Both the position numbers and the translations under genes were made by a program. From an uncultured Sulfitobacter sp. (GTDB lineage: Bacteria; Pseudomonadota; Alphaproteobacteria; Rhodobacterales; Rhodobacteraceae), in the NCBI RefSeq assembly GCF_947497275.1, contig NZ_CANMFS010000002.1, forward strand, positions 186,001 to 250,000: 64,000 bases of DNA, in the 5' to 3' direction. Position 1 is the stretch's first letter; every line of letters begins with the position of its first letter. This document shows, one piece after another, positions 18,256 to 26,684 of this stretch. Below the pieces are notes generated by a model. That model saw only the letters and a program-made list of their open reading frames with translations, was not told the origin of the DNA and did not search any database.

Positions 18256-18731
18256 AACTTTTTCCGTCGAGAGATGAGCATGTTGCAGGCCGTTACAAGA
18301 AAACCGAATAGCCCCAAGGCCAGAACCCAGCGCGATGGCCAGATAATCAAGTCAAAACGAAAGAGCCGATAGAATTCGCGCGTCTCAAAGGCGTCCATGG
18401 CTGCAAGTGTGCAGCCCCAAGCCAAAACCGCAGAATAGATCGTTGTGAATGCCAGAGCCAGCCAGTCTATGACCGCCCTGGCGCTGGCACTCATCCATTG
18501 AGTAAAGACTTCAACGAACACATGCTCCCTTGCCGCCTGAACAGCGCCGAGCGGAAGGGCCGACAGCACCACCATGTAGTAGTACTTGGCGATTTCGACA
18601 TTGCCGTCAAAAGCAATATTGAACAGTCCTCGCATAAGCGCCACCAGTCCGATCTGTAACGTCATGATGACCAGAACGATGCCGCTTATGATCAAGAATA
18701 CTCGATTAAGCTGAAGGGCGAATTGTCGCAT
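18252..18731 (-). CDS. TRAP transporter small permease (DctQ)
   Basis: This is the four-helix small subunit of the second TRAP transporter, 159 residues, with hydrophobic segments near 10-33, 48-66, 85-108 and 127-149. The conserved EIAKYYYMVVLSALPLGAVQ region corresponds to the DctQ core. The start lies 18 bases after the end of the binding-protein gene. Its stop codon overlaps the start of the 61-codon frame that leads to dctM. Confidence 0.92.
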   Translation of the reverse strand: MRQFALQLNRVFLIISGIVLVIMTLQIGLVALMRGLFNIAFDGNVEIAKYYYMVVLSALPLGAVQAAREHVFVEVFTQWMSASARAVIDWLALAFTTIYSAVLAWGCTLAAMDAFETREFYRLFRFDLIIWPSRWVLALGLFGFLVTACNMLISRRKKL

Positions 18732-18749
18732 ACCTACACCTGTGCTTTC

Positions 18750-19853
18750 CTATTGGGCAGACCAGTCGACCTTACTGAAGATACGATCATGCAGTGCCTG
18801 TTCATATTCCTCCGGAGATGAAATGTTCGCCACAATCTCGCGCCATTCTTGCCCAAGCTCCAGATAACGAGCCAGCAATTGTTCGGGGTCTTTCATGCCC
18901 TTGCCCTTTGCGAGTTCAACAAAGCGCTCGCCGCCCTCCTTACCGACTTGATCGAAAGCGGCAATAAAATCGTCGAAAGGTTTAATGAATTTGATACCGG
19001 CGGCGGCACCGTTGTCACGCGCGCTTTGGTCTTCGTCAGCATAGCCGAAGGCTGCATCAGTTATGAGCTTCTCAACCCCGGAAGTGAAGGCATTCTTTTC
19101 TTCGTCACTCAGGCCGTTCCACTTTTTGGCGTTCATATTCATGTGGTTAACCGGACGGAACACGCCAACTGGCAACTCGACTACGTAATTGACCACGTCT
19201 TTGAGGCCATAGGTATCCAGCCAGGCAGCCGAGCCCAGAACGCAGTCCAATGTACCCTGGCTCATGCCGGTATAGAGCTCGGTTGCGGTCAGACCCATCG
19301 GCAAACCGCCGAGTTTAGCCGCCAGTGCACCGAATTCGCCGGTGCCCTGTATCCGCTTACCTTTGAGATCGTCCAGGCTCGTCACATCTTCAACACATTG
19401 AAGGTAATATGGAGAGCTACCGTACATCGCCAATGGCTTGATGTTGGCTGCGCCCCATTCGGGCTGACATTCTGCACAATTCAGGAAGAACAATTCGTTG
19501 ATCGTTCCGGACTCGATCAGGGAATCTGTTTCCAAGGTCGGCAGGTTGCTGAACAAGGACGTCATGGGAAACGTCGACGACGTATAAACCGGGATGATGG
19601 TACCCATACTGACCAAACCCTGCTGGATGCCCTTGGCTGTTGTACTTGCCCCCACGACCGTCGCGTCTGTCAGCAATCTGAAGGTAAGCTCATTGTCAGT
19701 CATTTCAGATATGCGGTCGAAATAGGGCTGGACTGCATCTGTGAGGATGTTGTGGGAATTCTTGAAGTACGTGCCATACGTAAGTTGCTCGGCGTTTGCC
19801 GCGCTACTAAGCGCCACCACACTTGTTGCGAATGCTGAAAGTGCCTTGTACAT
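18750..19853 (-). CDS. TRAP transporter substrate-binding protein (DctP)
   Basis: This periplasmic solute receptor of 367 residues has a signal peptide ending near residue 21 (NAEQ). It has the DctP core LDDLKGKRIQGTGEFGALAAKLGGLP (about 158-183), where the Arg usually binds a carboxylate, and TATELYTGMSQGTLDCVLG. Three cysteines, two of them in LNCAECQ, are unusual for a periplasmic receptor and could form a disulfide. It is longer than the average 330 residues. It follows the CoA-synthetase gene by 89 bases. The context suggests it binds the acid that the synthetase and carboxylase handle. Confidence 0.93.
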   Translation of the reverse strand: MYKALSAFATSVVALSSAANAEQLTYGTYFKNSHNILTDAVQPYFDRISEMTDNELTFRLLTDATVVGASTTAKGIQQGLVSMGTIIPVYTSSTFPMTSLFSNLPTLETDSLIESGTINELFFLNCAECQPEWGAANIKPLAMYGSSPYYLQCVEDVTSLDDLKGKRIQGTGEFGALAAKLGGLPMGLTATELYTGMSQGTLDCVLGSAAWLDTYGLKDVVNYVVELPVGVFRPVNHMNMNAKKWNGLSDEEKNAFTSGVEKLITDAAFGYADEDQSARDNGAAAGIKFIKPFDDFIAAFDQVGKEGGERFVELAKGKGMKDPEQLLARYLELGQEWREIVANISSPEEYEQALHDRIFSKVDWSAQ

Positions 19854-19942
19854 GGTTTTATCCTCCTGTTGCCATGCAATTGTCTGTTCTTTTGTCCTGT
19901 CTTGTTTTCAGATGATCATAAATTTGCGTTTGCAGGTCCCGT

Positions 19943-22033
19943 CTAAACCTTCGTAGCGATCAAAGCGTCCAGCGCCACAGCACCGTCCGGCAATAGAAGA
20001 AACGGATTAACGTCCACGGATTCAATTCGGTCGGCGTTCTCGGCTGCAAAGATCGAAAGACGCGAAAGCGCACGGGCCAAGGCATCGATATCCGAGCCCG
20101 CAGCACCGCGTACGCCATCAAGTATGGCACGCCCCCGTATCTCTTCGATCATCCGACGCCCTTCAACTTCATCAAAAGGGGCCAGGCGGAACGTAACATC
20201 CTGCAGCACCTCAACGAATACGCCACCCATTCCGAACATAACCGCCGGCCCAAACAAGGGGTCGTTGATGACACCCAGGACAGTTTCAACACCTCCGCTG
20301 ACCATCGGGCCAACCAACACTGCAACCTCATCCACTTCGGGATGTGCCGCCCGAGCGCGTTCGATAAGCGTGTCAAAAGCATCCGCCGCTGCTTCTGCGG
20401 AAGCAATGTTCAGCAACACCCCTCCTATTTCGGTCTTGTGCAGGATGCTTGCGGCGACAACCTTCATGACCGCAGCATCCCCGATCGTGGACCAGGCTGC
20501 TGCAGCTTCCTCGCGTGTATGCACCAGATGATCGTCGGTCACTGGGATGCCCCAGCTCTGAAGCACTTTCTTGGCCTGATATTCATCGACCGGACCCATC
20601 GGAACGTCGAGCGCATCCTGTGGCCGCGCGCTATCTTCTGAGGGCAATACCTGCTCGAAAGCCTCGCCGAAATAGCTGAGCGCCGCTATCGCCCGCACAG
20701 CCAACGATGGATCCTCAAAGCATGGAATACCCAGATTTTCGTAGTGTGCCTGGTCTTCAGCTGTTGCCATGATGCTTAGTATCAGGTTCTGGGTCTTGTG
20801 CTTTTCACGTAGCCGTCGGTAAATCTCCGCTACCGCATCCCGAGTGAGCGGCGAAGATGCAACCGAGGCCATGTAAACCAGGTAACTGTCGCAACTGCCG
20901 GTCTCGATGACCAGGTCGGTGATTTCCTCGATCAAACGGGGATCGGCCAGTGCTTTGCCAGTGAAATCGACCGGGTTGCGCGTACCCGCAAACGCAATCA
21001 GGTCTGAGATCCGCTTCTGTACTGCGTCCGGCAACGGCGGCACTTCCAGCCCTGCCGCCTCGGCTGCATCGGCCATTAACACGCCAACGCCGCCCGAAAT
21101 AGTCTGCAGGCAGATCCTCCGGCTTTTTGGAAACGTGCCGAACTGGCAGGCGTAGGCCACATCCAGCATCTCTTCGGTGGTCAGCGCCCGGTAGACGCCA
21201 TATTGCGTGAACAATGCATTATACAGTGCATCGCTTCCGGCCAGCGACGCTGTGTGGGATGCCGCAGCGGCAGCGCCAACGCTCGATTGACCTACCTTGA
21301 TAAAGATAACCGGCTTACGTGCCGCATGGGCCGCGCGCAGTGCCCGCTTCATGGCCGACATGTCTTGCACGCCTTCGGCGTAGGAAATGATCACTTTGAC
21401 CTCGGGTTTCCCCGCGTAGTATTCGATGACCTCTGCGACATCGACATCGCATTCATTGCCGGTCGTTACCCAATAGCGCACGCCTAAACCGCGTTTCTGG
21501 GCCATCATGTATAGGTGCGAGCCGTAGGCGCCAGATTGACTGATAATGCCGAGGCTGCCCGACTTCATCAAACCCGTCGCTGGATAATTGGCAAAGGTGC
21601 CGTACCAGTCGTTGGCCGGCACGGCGACTCCGAGGCAATTGGGGCCAACTATGCGCATGCCGGAGTCGCGCGCGATTGCAGTCAGCTCTTCCTGAATTTC
21701 AGCCCCCTCTGCGCCGCTTTCCGCCAGACCGGAGGTAAAAACCACCACTGAACGCACGCCGATGTCGGCACATTCGCGGATCGTCTTGAGCAGGTGGGCC
21801 ACGGGAACCGCGACGATGGCGCAGTCAACGACCTCCGGCACGTCGGCGATGCTTGAAAAAGCGGGCAATCCCTGAACTTCGGAATACTTCGGGTTGATCG
21901 GGTAGATATTTCCTTTGAACCCGGAACCGATCAGGTTGTTGATGGGACGTCCACCAATACGCGCTGGCACATTCGACGCACCGATGATCGCCACTGACTT
22001 CGGATTAAGGAACGCTTCGAGCGACGCACTCAT
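19943..22033 (-). CDS. Acyl-CoA synthetase, NDP-forming, paralogue of 11788-13929
   Basis: This 696-residue enzyme should form an acyl-CoA from a carboxylic acid and ATP through phosphohistidine. It has the CoA-binding domain (about 8-105, SVAIIGASNVPARIGG), the ligase domain with the candidate phospho-histidine His260 (ASHTASLAG), and the ATP-grasp domain from about residue 485 (DEYQAKKVLQSWGIP). It aligns with the synthetase at 11788-13929 along its full length. Its start overlaps the stop of the AtuA-like gene by four bases. It gives the operon a route to activate its imported acid. Confidence 0.92.
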   Translation of the reverse strand: MSASLEAFLNPKSVAIIGASNVPARIGGRPINNLIGSGFKGNIYPINPKYSEVQGLPAFSSIADVPEVVDCAIVAVPVAHLLKTIRECADIGVRSVVVFTSGLAESGAEGAEIQEELTAIARDSGMRIVGPNCLGVAVPANDWYGTFANYPATGLMKSGSLGIISQSGAYGSHLYMMAQKRGLGVRYWVTTGNECDVDVAEVIEYYAGKPEVKVIISYAEGVQDMSAMKRALRAAHAARKPVIFIKVGQSSVGAAAAASHTASLAGSDALYNALFTQYGVYRALTTEEMLDVAYACQFGTFPKSRRICLQTISGGVGVLMADAAEAAGLEVPPLPDAVQKRISDLIAFAGTRNPVDFTGKALADPRLIEEITDLVIETGSCDSYLVYMASVASSPLTRDAVAEIYRRLREKHKTQNLILSIMATAEDQAHYENLGIPCFEDPSLAVRAIAALSYFGEAFEQVLPSEDSARPQDALDVPMGPVDEYQAKKVLQSWGIPVTDDHLVHTREEAAAAWSTIGDAAVMKVVAASILHKTEIGGVLLNIASAEAAADAFDTLIERARAAHPEVDEVAVLVGPMVSGGVETVLGVINDPLFGPAVMFGMGGVFVEVLQDVTFRLAPFDEVEGRRMIEEIRGRAILDGVRGAAGSDIDALARALSRLSIFAAENADRIESVDVNPFLLLPDGAVALDALIATKV

Positions 22034-23856
22034 TGTTCTCCTCCCCTGCGCGCGTGTTCCAAGAGGGATGCCGGGATCTTGACAGGCATCGCCAGAAGTT
22101 GCTGCGCGTAGCTCTTGCCCTGTGGATCAAGGAAAAGCGACGAGGTGCCGCCACCGTCAAGCGCATTTATCAAGACAAAGTTGAGAGCCAGCAAACCCGA
22201 CAATTCGTAGCGAACAGCCTTACCGCGCTGCACATGAGCGAACCAGCGATTGATACGTTCGACTGTCAGCTCCTGTTTCAGCCAGGGCAGCAGCGCCTCA
22301 TAGCGGGCGATCACACCGACATTGGCGTTGTCGCCCTTGTCACCGCTGCGCGCTACCGCGAGTTCAATAAGAGGTACTTCCACCAAATCGTTCGCTTCTC
22401 CTTCTGCTGGCAGCGGAATCTGCAAATCGCGCATTTGTGCCGGTTCGAAAAACTCAGACGGTGTTTGGGAGGTAAATGGGATCTTGCTACCGTTGACCTG
22501 TACTTCGATCTTCGTTTTGTCACGATCAACCAAGAACGCAAACTGAGCGATGACGGGCGCGACTTTCGGTCGGCCACCGGCGCCGCCAGAGGTCCGCCCG
22601 GTGGTCATGGACAGGGCAACACCTGTCACCTCTTTCGAAAATAGTTCGAGCGCTTCTCTCTGATCGTGACGCACGTCGACACGTACCATGACCTCCCGGC
22701 TGTCACGGGCTTCGGGGCGGGCGTTGGCGCCAAGAAGCGTCTCAGCACCAATGATATGGACGGCAGTTTTGCGGAAAGGTTCAAGTCCGCGTTCCTCGAT
22801 CAGTCGGCTCACGCGTTCAAGCAGAGCCTGGCTGTAGGCCTCGGCCTTTTCGACGACGTCGAAACCGGCGATGATCGTTCCCGCAGATGCCCGATAACCG
22901 TCCTTCCAGGTTGCTGACACCTTCAGCTTTTCAGGAGGCGGATAGCCTCTCACCCCATCGATGCTCACACGATTTTGCCCGCACTCGGTAATGCGCGCGT
23001 TCCGAAAATCACAGGTCACGTCCGGCATCAGATACGCACCGGGATCGCCAATCTCGTAGACGATCTGCTCGGATACGGTAAGGCGTGACACCAAGCCGCC
23101 GGTATCGTCGGGTTTTGTGATGACAAACCCGCCTGAGGGGTCGCACTCGGCAATAGGATATCCCATGTCTGACCACCCCGAAACGACATCTCGCCAATCA
23201 GTAAAGTTGCCGCCGGTTGACTGGGCGCCACACTCAAGGATGTGGCCGGCCAAGGTGCCTGCTGCTAATTGGTCATAGTCCTGCGGCTGCCAGCCGAATT
23301 CATGGATCAGCGGACCAAGCGTCGTTGCGCTGTCGACGCAGCGCCCGGTGACGACGATATCCGCGCCAGCGTCAAGCGCCGCCGCGATCGGGAAGGCCCC
23401 CAGATAGGCGTTGGCACTGACGAGTTCGTCAGGCATGGGGATGCCATTTGTCATATCCCGCACATCTTGTCCGCGAAGCTCGTGTGCACGCCCGAGCAAG
23501 TCATCGCCGGTCACTGTCGCGATGCGCAGGTTGAGCCCTGCATCCTCGGCCACCTTGGCCAGCGCGCTGGCGCAGGCCTCGACATTCACCCCACCTGCGT
23601 TGGCGATAACCTTGATTCCGCGTTTCTGAATATCCGGAAGAAGGGGTTTCATTACCAGATCTACAAAATCCCGGGCATACCCGGCATCGGGGGCCTTGGC
23701 GCGCGCGCGGACCAGGATCGACATCGTCACTTCGGCCAGGTAGTCGAAAACCAAATAGTCGATGTTTCCCTTTTCGATGAGCTGCCGGGCAGCCTGGGGG
23801 GTATCGCCCCAATAACCCGACGCACCGCCAAGGCGGATCTTTTTCGCCTCTTTCAT
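22030..23856 (-). CDS. AtuA-type acyclic terpene utilization family protein (DUF1446)
   Basis: This 608-residue protein belongs to the DUF1446/AtuA family. The large N-terminal domain (about 6-450) has the family patterns RLGGASGYWGDTPQAARQL, VIANAGGVNV and DIVVTGRCVDSATTLGPL. A C-terminal AtuA-like domain (about 490-590) has LAVARSGDKGDNANVGVIAR. In Pseudomonas, AtuA is needed for citronellol and geraniol breakdown, but its reaction is not established. The ATG at 23856 overlaps the enoyl-CoA hydratase stop (ATGA) and has a GGAG site upstream. Its presence beside the carboxylase makes the operon Atu-like. Confidence 0.88.
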   Translation of the reverse strand: MKEAKKIRLGGASGYWGDTPQAARQLIEKGNIDYLVFDYLAEVTMSILVRARAKAPDAGYARDFVDLVMKPLLPDIQKRGIKVIANAGGVNVEACASALAKVAEDAGLNLRIATVTGDDLLGRAHELRGQDVRDMTNGIPMPDELVSANAYLGAFPIAAALDAGADIVVTGRCVDSATTLGPLIHEFGWQPQDYDQLAAGTLAGHILECGAQSTGGNFTDWRDVVSGWSDMGYPIAECDPSGGFVITKPDDTGGLVSRLTVSEQIVYEIGDPGAYLMPDVTCDFRNARITECGQNRVSIDGVRGYPPPEKLKVSATWKDGYRASAGTIIAGFDVVEKAEAYSQALLERVSRLIEERGLEPFRKTAVHIIGAETLLGANARPEARDSREVMVRVDVRHDQREALELFSKEVTGVALSMTTGRTSGGAGGRPKVAPVIAQFAFLVDRDKTKIEVQVNGSKIPFTSQTPSEFFEPAQMRDLQIPLPAEGEANDLVEVPLIELAVARSGDKGDNANVGVIARYEALLPWLKQELTVERINRWFAHVQRGKAVRYELSGLLALNFVLINALDGGGTSSLFLDPQGKSYAQQLLAMPVKIPASLLEHARRGGEQ

Positions 23857-24662
23857 GACTTGCTCCAATCAGGGGCGCGTTTTTCTACAAACGCGGCTTG
23901 ACCTTCGCGGCCTTCACCAGTGCGATTCAGTTCAGCAAACTGTCGTGCGGCAAATCGGATCATTTCCTCCGGAGAACCGGAACTGGCCATCCGCATCATG
24001 ATTTCCTTGCTTGCTGCGCGCGCACCTGGCCCACATGCGAGAACCTCGGAGCAGACCTGCTCCAGTGTGTGCTGAGCATCGTCAGTATCACAGATGTATT
24101 GCCCGACACCCAATTCGTATGCCTGCTGTGCGTCAATTCGCTGACCAGTCAAGGCCAGCTGCAAGGCGCGGGACAACCCAATGCGGCGCACCACCCATGG
24201 CGCAATCTGGGCAGGCGCGATACCCAGCCGGGTTTCCGGCATACCCAGCCGCGCGCCCCGGACGAGAATGGTGATATCGGCCAAACAAGCATAACCCATA
24301 CCGCCGCCAAATGCCGCGCCCTCTACAAGCGCGACCGTGGTCGCGCGCAGTTTCGAAAATCGGAGGAACGTTTCGCCTGCACGCATGTTACGTGCCTCGA
24401 TCGGGTCCTCCTCGCCTTCGTGTCCAATCGTGGTTTCACGGCGTTCTTTAATGTCGCCGCCTGCACAAAAATTGCCGTCGGCACCAAAAAGGGTAACAAG
24501 ACTTGTCGAGGGGTTCTGCTCAAGCCAGTCAAGAGTTTCACTAAGTTCGCGCGACATCACGGCGTTGATCGCGTTCCGTGTTTCGGGACGATTGAACATG
24601 ATGTCCAAGCGGCCTGGTTTCGCTGTTAGTGTAAGGCATTCGGTTTGCGGCAGTGCCGTCAT
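23853..24662 (-). CDS. Enoyl-CoA hydratase/isomerase family protein
   Basis: This crotonase-fold enzyme of 269 residues should hydrate or isomerise an enoyl-CoA. The two oxyanion-hole segments are visible as NFCAGGDIKER (about 66-76) and GAAFGGGMGYACLADI. The ATG at 24662 has a GGGAGAG site six bases upstream; the longer frame back to 24788 is only a shadow of the neighbouring gene. It stands between the TIGR03084 and AtuA-like genes and would act on the product of the carboxylase, in the way AtuE or a methylglutaconyl-CoA hydratase does. Confidence 0.92.
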   Translation of the reverse strand: MTALPQTECLTLTAKPGRLDIMFNRPETRNAINAVMSRELSETLDWLEQNPSTSLVTLFGADGNFCAGGDIKERRETTIGHEGEEDPIEARNMRAGETFLRFSKLRATTVALVEGAAFGGGMGYACLADITILVRGARLGMPETRLGIAPAQIAPWVVRRIGLSRALQLALTGQRIDAQQAYELGVGQYICDTDDAQHTLEQVCSEVLACGPGARAASKEIMMRMASSGSPEEMIRFAARQFAELNRTGEGREGQAAFVEKRAPDWSKS

Positions 24663-24678
24663 GTCGTCTCTCCCATCC

Positions 24679-25536
24679 TCAATTTCGCACGCTACTCGAG
24701 ACCATTGTGTCGCGTGGTGGTCCTTGCCACGAAGGGGCATTGGGCCCGCGAGTTCCGGGCGGTGGTGGCGTGCGTGGCGGGCCAGCAAAACATTGGGCGA
24801 TATTCATCCAGCGCTTTGCGGTATCGCCATGCAGCTCAAGCGCCGTGTCAGCGACATTGCGTGTCTGGGTCACCACCTGACAAAATTCGACTGCCGCGCC
24901 TTCTATCCGATCCGCATCTGACGGTTCGTTCCACGTCCACACCGACCCCGACGGGCCGGAAAGCACCACATACGGGCTCGGTTCCGGCACCGGCTTCTTG
25001 CGGTTGCGAAAGGACCAGCCAAAGGTATTGATACCCAAGTAGGCAATCGACCTGAGGTGGGCGCCATTGTCTTGACGCGAAACACCTAGCAGATCATAGA
25101 CCGCCTGCGCATGAGCCCATGTCTCCATCATACGTGCCGAGACCGAAGACCTCGCGCTCATGTCCGGTCCGACCCATTTCACTCGCATCTTCGGGTCCGC
25201 CGCGGAGAAGGCTGCGCCAACGCGTTGATAACCTTCGCGCCACCGCTCCAAAAGGAGGTCCCCGCGACTGCCCTCAAGCTCATGATCCGTTGCTTCTATC
25301 AGCGTTTCGCCGCCACGGCGGCGTGCATTCAGACTTTCATAATAGGCGTCAAAAGCCTCTTCGTCCGTCAGCGATAGATAGGCCGCGTTGTTGAAGAAGT
25401 GGAGATGTTGGACAATGTTATCCACATTCCACCCCTTGAATTGGGTTTGCCGCTCGAAGACCTCTCCACCGGCTGATTTGATCAACTGGTAGAGAGCATC
25501 GCTGGTGGTCGTAAATCCGGTGGTTTCGGAGCTCAC
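24679..25536 (-). CDS. TIGR03084 family metal-binding protein (DinB/maleylpyruvate isomerase fold)
   Basis: This 285-residue protein matches the TIGR03084 family. The N-terminal four-helix bundle of the mycothiol-dependent isomerase type shows WNVDNIVQHLHFFNNAAY (about 36-53) and METWAHAQAVYDLLG (about 136-150), whose histidines are the probable metal ligands. The C-terminal part is a smaller alpha/beta domain, ending in a proline-rich tail. The function of the family is unknown. The start overlaps the stop of the nitronate monooxygenase-like gene by four bases, so it belongs to the catabolic operon. Confidence 0.85.
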   Translation of the reverse strand: MSSETTGFTTTSDALYQLIKSAGGEVFERQTQFKGWNVDNIVQHLHFFNNAAYLSLTDEEAFDAYYESLNARRRGGETLIEATDHELEGSRGDLLLERWREGYQRVGAAFSAADPKMRVKWVGPDMSARSSVSARMMETWAHAQAVYDLLGVSRQDNGAHLRSIAYLGINTFGWSFRNRKKPVPEPSPYVVLSGPSGSVWTWNEPSDADRIEGAAVEFCQVVTQTRNVADTALELHGDTAKRWMNIAQCFAGPPRTPPPPGTRGPNAPSWQGPPRDTMVSSSVRN

Positions 25537-26684
25537 GCATCGTCTCCCTCAAGCGCATTATGCAAACGCTCGTAAGCAGCGAGGAAGTCATCCCGAAAGG
25601 CCTGAACCGTTTGCCTCGCGGACTGTACCTCGTTCATCATGCCGACCCCTTGACCCACGAAGTAGGTGTTGAGTTCTTTCGCCCCCTCATGACCGCCAGT
25701 CGCGAGCTTTTCGACTTTGCGCAACGGCGCGGTAACAAGAACGTTCTGAAGCGGAAGCGGCAGTTTTTCCGGGGCATCAGCGCTTTCCCAGGCATCGGTC
25801 CATGCGGACCGCAGTTGGCGCGAATACTTGCCAGTTCGCGCACGGGAGCGCACCGTGTCCCGCGTACCGGCCGCCAACAGCTTTTCCTTGATCGCGGGCG
25901 AGTTTTCCGCCTCTGTTGTCGTCAGCCAAACAGACCCACACCAAGCGCCGGAAGCCCCCATCGACATGGCCGCCGCCATCTGCCGACCCTGAACAATACC
26001 TCCTGCGGCGAGGACGGGCACATCTGAGATCTTTTCGACTGCCTCGACGACATCGGGAACCAGAACCATCGTTCCGATTTCACCACAATGGCCACCTGCT
26101 TCGGTCCCGGCTGCGATTATGAGATCGACGCCAGCGTTGACCTGAGCCACTGCGTGTTCTTTTGTGCCGACCAACGCCGCAACCGGAACACCATGTTCCT
26201 TGGCCTTGTCGAGCATACTCTGTGGTGGAACACCAAGCGCGTTTGCAATCATCGCAATCGGGTGGGAAAAAGCGACATCCATCGCCCGTTCCGCCCCGGC
26301 GACGCGCGCGTTCTCACTCAGATACATCGTCTCCCTGCGGGCGTCGTCCCCAACATCGGATGGGTCGACATTGAACTTGCGCATCAACTCGTCGGTGAAG
26401 GCCTTGTGTTCTTCGGGAATCCTGCTGAGAATTTCATCGGCGGCTGGGTCCTCGTCACGGCCGTCCATCTTGTTGGGAACGATCAGATCAACACCATAGG
26501 GTTTCCCGTCGATGTGGTCGTCGATCCATTTCAATTCGGTCTCAAGCTCTTCTGGTGAGAAACGGACAACCCCCAAGACTCCCATCCCTCCGGCCTTTGA
26601 CACCTCGACGACGACGTCGCGACAGTGGCTGAAGGCGAACAGAGGAAAATCAATTCCGAAACGCTTGCACAGATCGTTGTTCAT
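25533..26684 (-). CDS. Nitronate monooxygenase-like flavoprotein
   Basis: This FMN-binding TIM-barrel protein of 383 residues belongs to the nitronate monooxygenase/2-nitropropane dioxygenase group. The glycine-rich phosphate-binding segments are visible as VDLIIAAGTEAGGHCGEIGTM, VPVLAAGGIVQGRQMAAAM and MGASGAWCGSVWL. Enzymes of this kind in acyl-CoA operons are not always true nitronate oxidases; they may act as enoyl reductases or remove a toxic by-product. It overlaps its neighbours by four bases on both sides, so it is firmly part of the operon. Confidence 0.88.
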   Translation of the reverse strand: MNNDLCKRFGIDFPLFAFSHCRDVVVEVSKAGGMGVLGVVRFSPEELETELKWIDDHIDGKPYGVDLIVPNKMDGRDEDPAADEILSRIPEEHKAFTDELMRKFNVDPSDVGDDARRETMYLSENARVAGAERAMDVAFSHPIAMIANALGVPPQSMLDKAKEHGVPVAALVGTKEHAVAQVNAGVDLIIAAGTEAGGHCGEIGTMVLVPDVVEAVEKISDVPVLAAGGIVQGRQMAAAMSMGASGAWCGSVWLTTTEAENSPAIKEKLLAAGTRDTVRSRARTGKYSRQLRSAWTDAWESADAPEKLPLPLQNVLVTAPLRKVEKLATGGHEGAKELNTYFVGQGVGMMNEVQSARQTVQAFRDDFLAAYERLHNALEGDDA

